From contig CANQOI010000011.1 of assembly GCA_947625435.1 (NCBI GenBank), positions 1 through 46,306 on the forward strand: DNA of 46,306 nt, in the 5' to 3' direction. How positions within the stretch are numbered: the stretch's first letter is position 1; each line of letters opens with the position of its first letter. Positions 32,539 through 40,707 of this stretch are shown here, piece by piece. The DNA is from an uncultured Clostridia bacterium (GTDB lineage Bacteria; Bacillota; Clostridia; UBA1212; UBA1255). Under the pieces are notes generated by a model that saw only the letters and a program-made list of their open reading frames with translations, was not told the DNA's origin and made no database searches. A program made the position numbers and the translations under genes.

Positions 32539-33972
32539 ATGAAAAAGCACAGTACAAAGAATTTCATTTCATTTTGTATCATGTCTGTGACTGTCGTATG
32601 CATCGTATTCGGCGGCATGCGGCCGGTAAATGTGCGCGCGGCTTCCGCTTCTGCGGCTGAAGCTGTCGAGAGGAAGGATTCGGACGTCAAGCGCAACTTT
32701 TCAGGCGAGGACAGTATGGCGTATCCCATGAATCCGGACGACGTCGCGGCATCTCATTTTTCGTTAGCCGCCGATGTAAAATATGTAGGCGTATCATGTC
32801 CGAGCTGGTCGGACAGCGAAGGAAACCTTACGCTCTCACTGTACGCTTTTAATAAAGATTACGAAACGTCTGTCTCCGCGGAGCCGATAGTAAAGCATGA
32901 ATTCGTAAATTACGCGGACAACGCATTCCTGGGCTTCAGCTTTCCCGAGGGAAGTCCTCTCAAAGCGGGCGAATACGTTATACAGGCGTCGGATGCCGTG
33001 CCGGATGACGCGGGCGAAGGCGGATCCGGAGTGGGAATATGGGCTCAGCAGCCGTACGCGGGACAGAGATTTTACGAAAACGGCGAGTACAATCCCTCTC
33101 TGTCCATGAGAATGGCCGTTGAATTCTTAACGGAAACAGAGCCCGAGGTACCCTACGGTACGCTTACCGTGAGCGCGCCCGAGGGAGGCAACGAAAATAT
33201 CGATTACACGCCGGACCTCGACGTCATATTAAAATTCTCGGACGAGGGCGCGGAAGAATATTTTACGATGGATAACGCCATGTTCATAGACAGCCTCGAG
33301 ATAACGGATGAGGGGTACCTCGCGGTAGAAGTCGCCGAAGGAAACGATCCGCAGTTCTATATCAACATACCCGGTTGGGTGGATGGCCCCTCGAGGGACG
33401 ACTACCCGGTGATGCTCATAAGGATGAAGCAGACGGCGGGAAAGGTCGCCAACGGTGAAATGTTCTTCTCCACCGACGAATTCCCGGGACCCGCCGCGGG
33501 AGGCGCTGTTGTGGTAGCATACGAGGATACGACCGAGTGGCAGAATGTGATAGTAAACCTTAAGTCCAACAAGAATTTTAACGGCATGCTCCAAAGCCTG
33601 AGATTCGACATAGTAGGGGCCACGAATGAGCCGTGCAGCTACCTTATAGATTATATACTCTTCTTCGCCAGCACAGAAGCGGCGGAGGCATACAAGCATG
33701 AGGACTTTGAGAAGCTTACGGCGGCAAGGCCCACGGAGGAGCCGGCTACGCCCGAGCCCGAGCCTTCGGCAACGCCTGAGGTCACACAGAAGCCCACCGC
33801 ATCCCCGGTGACATCCGCTCCCGCAGGTACTCAGACGCCTGCCGCCTCAAAGGAAAGCGGCGGACTCGCGACTTCCGAGATCATCATAATAGCCGTGTGC
33901 GCTGGCATCGTTGTAATATCGGCCGCTGTTATATGCGCAGTGCTCATTAAGAGGAAGCGCGCGAAGAAATGA
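32539..33972 (+). CDS. Secreted surface protein with C-terminal TM anchor, unknown function
   Basis: The 477-residue protein has a classical signal peptide (~1-35, basic start, hydrophobic core, cleavage after VRAAS or nearby). It has two beta-rich regions (~45-200 and ~205-385), a Pro/Thr/Glu-rich linker with TPEPEPSATPE repeats (~392-440), and one C-terminal transmembrane helix followed by KRKRAKK. It should be displayed outside the cell on a membrane stalk. The second region ends with SLRFDIVGA and YLIDYILFF, a pattern often seen in carbohydrate-binding beta sandwiches, but no family is certain. AGGAGG precedes the ATG. It shares the FYENGEY turn with the GH-like protein at 25400-28609. 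Confidence 0.75.
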   Translation: MKKHSTKNFISFCIMSVTVVCIVFGGMRPVNVRAASASAAEAVERKDSDVKRNFSGEDSMAYPMNPDDVAASHFSLAADVKYVGVSCPSWSDSEGNLTLSLYAFNKDYETSVSAEPIVKHEFVNYADNAFLGFSFPEGSPLKAGEYVIQASDAVPDDAGEGGSGVGIWAQQPYAGQRFYENGEYNPSLSMRMAVEFLTETEPEVPYGTLTVSAPEGGNENIDYTPDLDVILKFSDEGAEEYFTMDNAMFIDSLEITDEGYLAVEVAEGNDPQFYINIPGWVDGPSRDDYPVMLIRMKQTAGKVANGEMFFSTDEFPGPAAGGAVVVAYEDTTEWQNVIVNLKSNKNFNGMLQSLRFDIVGATNEPCSYLIDYILFFASTEAAEAYKHEDFEKLTAARPTEEPATPEPEPSATPEVTQKPTASPVTSAPAGTQTPAASKESGGLATSEIIIIAVCAGIVVISAAVICAVLIKRKRAKK

Positions 33973-33985
33973 GCGCATTTTAAAG

Positions 33986-34014
33986 TTGCAACATGACCGT
34001 AAAAGGGGTACAAT
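33986..34014 (+). promoter_or_regulatory. Promoter of the V-type ATPase operon
   Basis: TTGCAA (33986-33991) and TACAAT (34009-34014) are 17 bp apart. Transcription would start near 34021. Confidence 0.65.
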
Positions 34015-34032
34015 ATTCCCGTTTAACGAAGA

Positions 34033-34055
34033 GACGTCCCGCCAGGCGGGACGTC
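34033..34055 (+). promoter_or_regulatory. Perfect 23-bp dyad at the start of the V-ATPase transcript
   Basis: GACGTCCCGCC (34033-34043) and GGCGGGACGTC (34045-34055) flank a single A. It lies about 12-35 nt after the expected transcription start. There is no T run after it, so it is not a normal terminator. It may be an operator or a 5' stabilising hairpin. Confidence 0.7.
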
Positions 34056-34084
34056 CCGTTATTAAGAGAGGAAATCTGACTTCT

Positions 34085-34399
34085 ATGGATGCGATTATTG
34101 CAAAGATACTTGAGATTGAACAGCGTTCGCAGGAGATAGTGGGGGAAGCGGAACAAAAACGCGATGCGTTTGACGAGACCCTTGATGCAAGAAAGAAGGA
34201 AATGCGGCAGAACATATATAATGCCGAAGCAAAACGTTTTGAAAACGAAAAAGTACTTATTTTAAATAAAGCGCACAGTGAGGCTGCGGAGCATGAATCG
34301 AGAGCACGTGCCAAGATATCGGAAATGGAAGAATTTGCACGCCTCCACAGAGAGGAATGGCTCGGGGAGCTGTACGGACGCATAACGGGAAGCAGATAA
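34085..34399 (+). CDS. V-type ATPase stalk subunit G/H-like
   Basis: The 104-residue protein is an almost continuous charged coiled coil (MDAIIAKILEIEQRSQEIV at the start, then long E/K/R/A heptads). This is the size and character of the peripheral-stalk G/H subunit of bacterial V/A-type ATPases, which pairs with subunit E. The ATG at 34085 is chosen since an upstream in-frame start would put coding sequence through the leader dyad. AGAGGA lies about 13 nt upstream, a rather long spacing. The gene for subunit C starts 1 bp after its stop, making it the first gene of the V-ATPase operon. Confidence 0.75.
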   Translation: MDAIIAKILEIEQRSQEIVGEAEQKRDAFDETLDARKKEMRQNIYNAEAKRFENEKVLILNKAHSEAAEHESRARAKISEMEEFARLHREEWLGELYGRITGSR

Positions 34400-34400
34400 C

Positions 34401-35465
34401 ATGTCGGCAGTGTCAATCTTACAGTACGGCGCGGTCATAACGAAGATGCGCGCCATGTATACGGGAATACTTAAGAAAAGCGATTATGACACGCTCATGT
34501 CCATGACGCGCGTGGGAGACATAGTGCGTTGGCTCAAGACGAGTCCGGGCTACGGGAGCGCGCTCTCACAGGTGAGCGACACGTCCGTGCACAGGAACGT
34601 GCTCGAAAGCGCCTTCGACAATGCCCTCATAGACGACGCGGCGAAGCTCAGGCACATGCTGGGCAGGAACGGAAGGGCCATGCTCACGGTCCTTATGACG
34701 CGCCTCGAGATAAGGATGCTGAAGCGCATTTTAAGAGCCGTGTACACGGGAACTCCCGTGCCGGAAAGGAACATATACAGACTCTATTCGCGCAAAACGT
34801 ATTCCAGCAACAGATATCTCGACCCGTACAAGTGCATACGCGCTAAGGATTTTGCACAGCTCGTAGAGGCGCTGAGAGGCTCGGGCTACGATAAAGTGAT
34901 AGAGCCTTACGTGCAGGGTGAGATAAAGAGCACATTCAACATGGAGGAAGCGCTGGACGAGTATTATTTCAAGACGGTGCTCAGCAGCGCCAAAAAATAT
35001 CTCACAAAGGGAGATTACAACATAACAAAGAATTTTTTCGACACGGAAGCCGATGTGGAAAATATTTTATGGATATACAGATACAAGAAATACTACGATC
35101 TCTCCGAGGAGGAGATAATGACGCGCCTCCTGCCCGCGGGCAAAAAGCTTAAACCGGCGCATATAAAGCGCATCGCGGAGGCGGATATAAACGAATTTGA
35201 ACAGGCTGTGTCGGAAACAGGTTACAAGTGGCTCTTTACAAAGGGAGAGTTCCACTGGGACAGCAGCGTTTCGGATTATCTTTGCGATATGTTCAAGAGC
35301 GAGACAAAGCGGGGAGAATACAGCTTCGCGTCCATAGTGGCATATTTCTTCCTCAAAGAGATAGACATACAGAATATAATAACAATAGTGGAAGGCGTTC
35401 GTTACGGAATGGAACCGCGCCGTATAGAAGAGTATCTGATATTGGGTGATCATAATGGGCATTGA
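34401..35465 (+). CDS. ntpC: V-type ATP synthase subunit C (d/AC39)
   Basis: The 354-residue protein matches the V0D/AC39 family, the funnel-shaped subunit that links the membrane ring to the central shaft. The N-terminal YGAVITKMRAMYTGILKKSDYDTLMSM and the late RRIEEYLILG segment are typical. Its length is close to the family norm. The gene follows subunit G/H by 1 bp and overlaps subunit I by 11 bp, so translation is tightly coupled. Confidence 0.92.
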   Translation: MSAVSILQYGAVITKMRAMYTGILKKSDYDTLMSMTRVGDIVRWLKTSPGYGSALSQVSDTSVHRNVLESAFDNALIDDAAKLRHMLGRNGRAMLTVLMTRLEIRMLKRILRAVYTGTPVPERNIYRLYSRKTYSSNRYLDPYKCIRAKDFAQLVEALRGSGYDKVIEPYVQGEIKSTFNMEEALDEYYFKTVLSSAKKYLTKGDYNITKNFFDTEADVENILWIYRYKKYYDLSEEEIMTRLLPAGKKLKPAHIKRIAEADINEFEQAVSETGYKWLFTKGEFHWDSSVSDYLCDMFKSETKRGEYSFASIVAYFFLKEIDIQNIITIVEGVRYGMEPRRIEEYLILGDHNGH

Positions 35466-37386
35466 GAAAATGAAACACGTCAACTTTGTAGGCGGTAAGG
35501 ATTATCTTGACGATTTTGTAAATAAATACATGACCGGCGAATATGCGCTGCAGCCTGAATACGCTATGAGCACTCTTAAGAACGTAAGGGGACTGTACGC
35601 ATACAAGGGCACGAATCCCTGCACGGAGCTTCTCAGGAGGCTTGACGGTATACTCGACACTCTCGGAGTCAGGGCGGATGACGCTCCCGCGGATGAAGAA
35701 TATGCCGTGCTCTCGTATGACGACATATCAGAGCGCCTTTCGGAGCTGGAACGTCACAGCGAAGAATTCAGAAAACAGAAACAGGAGCTTGAGGACTTCA
35801 TTTCGGAGCGCAGGAACGCCGTAGAGCAGCTTTCCAAGATAAGAGACATGGATGTGGAGCTTTCGAGCCTTTTTCACCTGAAATTCTTCAAAATGCGTTT
35901 CGGGAGGATGCCGAGATATACATACAGCAGAGTGTCGTCATACCTCAATACACTGGATGTCATCATGTTTCACGTGTCATCGGACGAGGATTACGAATAT
36001 GTGCTCTATCTCATGCCCGCCGATTACGAGGTGAGGGTGGACGGCCTTTTCAACAGCCTCCAATTCGAGAGGATACAGATATCGGACAACGACGCGGACG
36101 GTAACGCGCTCAAGGGCACTCCCGCCGAGATATGCGCGAGATATACGGGTGAAATAAACGAAAAACTTGAGGCGCTCGATGTGCTCGGCAGAACGATATC
36201 CGAATATTCCGCAAAATGCGGCGGGGAGGCCGTGCAGCTCTATAAGACGGTAAAGGCGAGAGATGAGATATTCGAGATACGGAAATATGCCGCTTTCAAC
36301 AGGGAATCATTCTATATCGTGGGTTGGATGCCCGAGGCGGAGCTTGCGAACCTTCAGCCTCTCATAGACAGAGACCCCAACGTGATAACGATAGTCGACG
36401 ACAATGACAAGCTGCCCGAGTCCGTCAAGCCGCCCACTAAGCTCAGGAACAATTTCCTGTTCCGCCCGTTTGAGCCCATCGTGACCATGTACGGACTTCC
36501 GGCCTATAACGAGATAGACCCGACGCCCATAATAGCCGTTATATACTGCCTCATGACGGGATTCATGTTCGGAGACGTGGGACAGGGACTGATATTCGCC
36601 ATAGCCGGCGCCGTAATGATGAAAAAGGGCTCGTCTCTTGCGGGTGTATTCCTGGGAGGCGGCATATGCGCCATGATATTCGGCTTCATGTACGGAAGCA
36701 TATTTTCGCTCGAGGACGTAATAAAGCCCGTATTCATGAATCCCATGGAGAGCGCCAACATCAACACTATGCTCATAATAGGTATAGCGATAGGCGTTGT
36801 GCTGCTGGTGACGGGCATGGTCATAAACGTGATCAACGGCATCAAATCCCATGACAAGGGTAAGATATTCTTCGACAGGAACGGCATAGCCGGCATGGTA
36901 TTTTACCTCGTAATAATAGGGAGCGCCGTGGGCTTTCTGTTAAACGGAAAGCTCTGGACGTCCGCCGGTATAGTAGCGGTACTCATAATCGTGCCTTTCC
37001 TTCTCATATTCTTCAAGAAGCCGCTGGAGAACATACTGAATAAAAGAAAAGCGATGCCGGAGGAGAAGGGCGGGTTCTTTGTAGAGACGATATTTGAAAT
37101 GGTGGATATGCTCCTGAGCTTTGCCAGCAACACTATATCATTTGTAAGGCTCAGCGCGTTTGCCATAAATCACGTGGGACTCTCAATGGCGTTCCTGATA
37201 CTTTCGGATATGACCGGAGGCGTCGGCAAGGTCATCATCATGATAGTGGGCAACGTACTCATAATAGGCCTTGAGGGACTCATAGTGGGCATACAGGGAC
37301 TGAGGCTCGTATACTACGAGCTGTTCAGCAGATTCTATTCGGGAGACGGCATACCGTACACTCCCGTGATATCGAAAACACATTAA
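35455..37386 (+). CDS. ntpI: V-type ATP synthase subunit I (a subunit)
   Basis: The 643-residue protein has a cytoplasmic half with coiled coils (~80-130 and ~225-280) and a membrane half from ~340 onward with seven or eight hydrophobic segments. The late SNTISFVRLSAFAINHVG helix carries the conserved Arg needed for ion transfer against the rotating ring. It forms the stator channel. ATG at 35455 sits inside the end of subunit C and follows GGGTGAT. Length is normal for the family. Confidence 0.93.
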   Translation: MGIEKMKHVNFVGGKDYLDDFVNKYMTGEYALQPEYAMSTLKNVRGLYAYKGTNPCTELLRRLDGILDTLGVRADDAPADEEYAVLSYDDISERLSELERHSEEFRKQKQELEDFISERRNAVEQLSKIRDMDVELSSLFHLKFFKMRFGRMPRYTYSRVSSYLNTLDVIMFHVSSDEDYEYVLYLMPADYEVRVDGLFNSLQFERIQISDNDADGNALKGTPAEICARYTGEINEKLEALDVLGRTISEYSAKCGGEAVQLYKTVKARDEIFEIRKYAAFNRESFYIVGWMPEAELANLQPLIDRDPNVITIVDDNDKLPESVKPPTKLRNNFLFRPFEPIVTMYGLPAYNEIDPTPIIAVIYCLMTGFMFGDVGQGLIFAIAGAVMMKKGSSLAGVFLGGGICAMIFGFMYGSIFSLEDVIKPVFMNPMESANINTMLIIGIAIGVVLLVTGMVINVINGIKSHDKGKIFFDRNGIAGMVFYLVIIGSAVGFLLNGKLWTSAGIVAVLIIVPFLLIFFKKPLENILNKRKAMPEEKGGFFVETIFEMVDMLLSFASNTISFVRLSAFAINHVGLSMAFLILSDMTGGVGKVIIMIVGNVLIIGLEGLIVGIQGLRLVYYELFSRFYSGDGIPYTPVISKTH

Positions 37387-37414
37387 CATCAATAATTTTC
37401 CGGAGGTTGTTTTT

Positions 37415-37909
37415 ATGTTGGAATTTATATTGGGAACAATGATATTTGTAATAGCGGTGACCGTGTGCATAGGCATTTTCATGTCGCGCATAAAGACGGG
37501 AACAAAGAGCGCCGGAACAGTGAAAACGGCTCTTAAATTCAATATGGGTCTCATGGCGGCACTCGTGCTCACGGCGTCCGTATTCCTGTTCTCGGGAGCG
37601 GTGATAAATTCAAAGGCCGCGGATAACGATGCTGCTGCCGTCTCACAGGCGGAAGCGGATGCCTCCGAAAATACGGAAGAGACCGACGAAAGCTCCTCCG
37701 ACGGACTTGCATACATAGCCGCCGCACTTTCAACGGGTCTTGCCACGATAGGCGCGGGCGTCGCGGTGGCGGTGGCGGGCTCTGCGGCTCTCGGAGCGAT
37801 AAGCGAGGATTCAAAGCTTCTCGGTAAGACGCTCATATTCGTGGGACTTGCCGAAGGCATTGCGATTTACGGACTTATAATATCCATAATGATACTGAAC
37901 AAAGTATAA
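37415..37909 (+). CDS. ntpK: V-type ATP synthase subunit K (proteolipid ring)
   Basis: The 164-residue protein has four transmembrane helices (~3-24, ~43-65, ~98-122, ~136-162) in two hairpins, as in the 16-kDa ring subunits. The ion-binding carboxylate is E147 in GLAEGIAIYG of the last helix. The first hairpin has no acidic residue, which is usual for this type. Unusual is an acidic Ala/Asp/Glu/Ser loop of about 33 residues (66-98) between helices 2 and 3. Na+ or H+ specificity cannot be called from this alone. GGAGG is about 8 nt before the ATG. Confidence 0.93.
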   Translation: MLEFILGTMIFVIAVTVCIGIFMSRIKTGTKSAGTVKTALKFNMGLMAALVLTASVFLFSGAVINSKAADNDAAAVSQAEADASENTEETDESSSDGLAYIAAALSTGLATIGAGVAVAVAGSAALGAISEDSKLLGKTLIFVGLAEGIAIYGLIISIMILNKV

Positions 37910-37933
37910 CGCACACGGGCAGGGTACATCGCA

Positions 37934-38170
37934 ATGAAAATGCACGTTATAAGCGGCAGCAACGATACTCTTGCCGGCTTCAGGCTGGGCGGCGTCGAGG
38001 GCACGAATGTCAGGAATGAGGAGCAGCTCGAAAAGTGTCTCGATGAACTCCTTGAGGGCGGCGAAACGGGCGTACTGCTCATATCGCGCGATATATGTGA
38101 GTCGTGCGGCGATACGATCTCACGTAAAATGAAGGACAGGAGACTTCCGCTGCTCGTCACGATAGACTGA
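37934..38170 (+). CDS. ntpG: V-type ATP synthase subunit F (short)
   Basis: The 78-residue protein has the subunit F pattern: an N-terminal strand HVISGSNDTLAGFRLGGV, a middle helix, TGVLLISRDICE, and a final strand LPLLVTID. It sits on the central shaft. It is shorter than the usual ~100 residues and stops right after the last strand, lacking the C-terminal helix that can regulate rotation in longer homologues. ATG at 37940 is an alternative start. NtpG is the name of the F subunit in the Enterococcus hirae system. Confidence 0.85.
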   Translation: MKMHVISGSNDTLAGFRLGGVEGTNVRNEEQLEKCLDELLEGGETGVLLISRDICESCGDTISRKMKDRRLPLLVTID

Positions 38171-38200
38171 CGGCAGATTCTGTTTAGGAGATGGAGCATA

Positions 38201-38830
38201 ATGAGCACTGTTGATTCAAAGCTGAGACGCTTTGAAAGCAATATAATAAACAAAGCGGAAACGGAAAGAGATACGCTCCTTTCCGAGCTTGAAGCCGAAT
38301 CCAAAAAGAGCCTCGGCGAGCTGAGGGTCACATATACAAAGAGCGCGAGAGCCATGTACGCAAAAGAGATGGACGATGTGCGCAAAGAGGCGCGCGTGAT
38401 CATTTCGGAAGCAAAGAACGCGAGACAGTCCAGCGTTGTCTCAAAAAGGAGCGAGATAATAGATTCCGTATTCAACGAGCTTGAACTCAAATTGAAGGAA
38501 TATGTACGCGGAGAGGAATACGAAAAATATTTTACGGATAAGCTGGACGAAGCAGTAAACGCCGCTCTGTCTCTTTCGTCCATACCGAGAAAAGCAGAGC
38601 TCGTTTTTGCGCCTTACGATTATGACAACCGCATACAGCTGGCGGGGAGCGCCGCGCAGAGGCTCATGGGGCGCGGAGTCAGAGTGTCATTTCACAAGAG
38701 TGAAACGGATTTTATAGGCGGATGCATCGTACGGCTTCCGAATTTAGGCAGAGTAATAGACAATTCCATGAAAAGCGACATAATGCTCGAAAGAGAGCGC
38801 TTCCTTTCTTGGAGCCATCTGTCCGTGTGA
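38201..38830 (+). CDS. ntpE: V-type ATP synthase subunit E (peripheral stalk)
   Basis: The 209-residue protein begins with a long charged helix (~5-115) and ends in a globular alpha/beta domain with TDFIGGCIVRLPNLGRVIDNS, the typical vATP-synt_E end. It forms the peripheral stalk with the G/H subunit. GGAGATGGAG precedes the ATG. It lies between F and A, which fits operon-wide co-expression. Confidence 0.9.
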   Translation: MSTVDSKLRRFESNIINKAETERDTLLSELEAESKKSLGELRVTYTKSARAMYAKEMDDVRKEARVIISEAKNARQSSVVSKRSEIIDSVFNELELKLKEYVRGEEYEKYFTDKLDEAVNAALSLSSIPRKAELVFAPYDYDNRIQLAGSAAQRLMGRGVRVSFHKSETDFIGGCIVRLPNLGRVIDNSMKSDIMLERERFLSWSHLSV

Positions 38831-38846
38831 CGTCAGGGAGGCTTTT

Positions 38847-40640
38847 ATGAAATATATATCACGTATAAACGGACCGGTAGTCAAAGCGCGCGGAGACGAC
38901 GATTTTTCCGTACAGGATATGGTGTACGTAGGGAACATACGCCTCGTGGGTGAGATAATAAGCGTCGACGGAGACGAGGCCACGATACAGGTATACGAGA
39001 GCACATCGGGCCTCATGCCGGGAGAACCGGTGGAATCCACAGAGCAGCCCCTCTCCGCCTGCCTTGCGCCCGGAATAATAGGGAATATGTTCGACGGCAT
39101 ACAGCGTCCTCTCTCAAAGCTTTATGAGGAAAGCGGAGATTTTATAACGAGGGGACAGCAGACGGAGAATCTCGATGTGGAGAAAAAATGGCATTTCACG
39201 CCGTGTGTAAAGCCGGGAGACGCCGTGAAAGCGCTTTCAGTGATAGGTGAGATACCCGAAACCGGCTCCGTTATACATAAAGTAATGGTGCCTGTGCCTG
39301 CCTCCGGAGCGGCCTCCGCGGCTTCGGGCATCGTTGAATACATAGCGCCCGAAGGAGATTACACGATAACCGAGACTCTTGCGGTCGTGACCGACGATAA
39401 AGGCGTCAGGCATGAGATACAGGCTCTGAGCAAATGGCCGGTGCGCGTGCCCAGACCGTGCGCCAAGAGAGTGAGCGCCGCGGAGCCTCTCATAACGGGT
39501 CAGAGAGTGATAGATACGCTGTTCCCGATAGCGAGGGGCGGCACGGCGGCAATACCCGGCAGCTTCGGAACGGGTAAAACGATGACGCAGCACCAGCTCG
39601 CTCAGTGGTGCGACGCCGATATAATAGTCTATATAGGCTGCGGAGAGCGCGGAAACGAGATGACAGAGGTGCTTGAGGATTTCCCGGAGCTTAAGGACCC
39701 GAGGAACGGCAGGTCCCTCATGGAGAGGACAGTTCTCATAGCCAATACTTCGAACATGCCTGTCGCGGCAAGAGAGGCCTCTATATATACGGGCATAACG
39801 ATGGCAGAATATTACAGGGACATGGGATATGACGTCGCCATAATGGCCGACTCCACTTCCAGGTGGGCGGAGGCTCTTCGTGAAATATCCGGGCGTCTCG
39901 AGGAAATGCCGGCGGAAGAAGGGTACCCGGCGTACCTTCCGTCGAGGCTGTCTGAATTTTACGGAAGAGCGGGGCGCTTTGTGAGCTACAACGGCCTGTC
40001 CGGAAGCGTTTCAATAATAGGGGCGGTGTCGCCTCAGGGCGGAGATTTTTCGGAACCCGTGACACAGAATACGAAGCGCTTTGTGAGGTGCTTCTGGGGT
40101 CTTGACAGGGAGCTGGCGTATGCGAGACATTATCCCGCCATCAACTGGCTCACGAGCTACAGTGAATATGCCGCCGATATGTCAAAATGGTATCAGGAGA
40201 ATATAGGCAGCGATTTCACGGAAATGCGAGCAGAGCTCATGAAGCTCCTTCAGGAGGAAAATGACCTTATGGAGATCGTCAAGCTCGTGGGCGCCGACGT
40301 AATGCCCGAGAATCAGAAGCTCATACTCGAGATAGGGCGCGTGATACGCGCGGGATTCCTTCAGCAGAACGCATTTCACGAGACGGATACGTTCGTGCCC
40401 CTTGAGAAACAGTACGCCATGATGTCTCTGATACTCTTCCTGTACGAAAGGTGCACGGAACTCACGAGGATAGGCGTGCCCGTATCCGAGATAAAGCGCA
40501 CGGGCTGCTTCGACGAATGTATTTCCGTAAAATATAAAGTGGGGAACAGCGATCTTTCCGGCATTGACAGGCTCAGAGACAGGTTCGATAAGGTCATAAG
40601 GGAGCTTCAGAGAGAATACAGCGATATAAGGAAGCAATGA
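38847..40640 (+). CDS. ntpA: V-type ATP synthase catalytic subunit A
   Basis: The 597-residue protein is a full-length catalytic A subunit: P-loop [51 protein letters not shown], and the non-homologous region near 110-190. It hydrolyses or makes ATP in the A3B3 head. GGGAGG is 5 nt or so before the ATG. The gene ends the operon: the next sequence is the ileS promoter, and no B or D gene follows. Confidence 0.96.
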   Translation: MKYISRINGPVVKARGDDDFSVQDMVYVGNIRLVGEIISVDGDEATIQVYESTSGLMPGEPVESTEQPLSACLAPGIIGNMFDGIQRPLSKLYEESGDFITRGQQTENLDVEKKWHFTPCVKPGDAVKALSVIGEIPETGSVIHKVMVPVPASGAASAASGIVEYIAPEGDYTITETLAVVTDDKGVRHEIQALSKWPVRVPRPCAKRVSAAEPLITGQRVIDTLFPIARGGTAAIPGSFGTGKTMTQHQLAQWCDADIIVYIGCGERGNEMTEVLEDFPELKDPRNGRSLMERTVLIANTSNMPVAAREASIYTGITMAEYYRDMGYDVAIMADSTSRWAEALREISGRLEEMPAEEGYPAYLPSRLSEFYGRAGRFVSYNGLSGSVSIIGAVSPQGGDFSEPVTQNTKRFVRCFWGLDRELAYARHYPAINWLTSYSEYAADMSKWYQENIGSDFTEMRAELMKLLQEENDLMEIVKLVGADVMPENQKLILEIGRVIRAGFLQQNAFHETDTFVPLEKQYAMMSLILFLYERCTELTRIGVPVSEIKRTGCFDECISVKYKVGNSDLSGIDRLRDRFDKVIRELQREYSDIRKQ

Positions 40641-40649
40641 TTTAAAATA

Positions 40650-40677
40650 TTGACAAATCCGAAAGAAAAAGTATCAT
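40650..40677 (+). promoter_or_regulatory. ileS promoter
   Basis: TTGACA (40650-40655) and TATCAT (40672-40677) are 16 bp apart, starting 9 bp after the subunit A stop. Confidence 0.75.
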
Positions 40678-40707
40678 TAACGGGAGTACGTTTTGGTGGA
40701 GGTATAT

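Noticed and set aside
40641-40707. Remnant of a V-ATPase B subunit gene after subunit A
   Set aside because: The 67 bp before ileS contain a promoter and RBS and no sequence resembling the start of subunit B.
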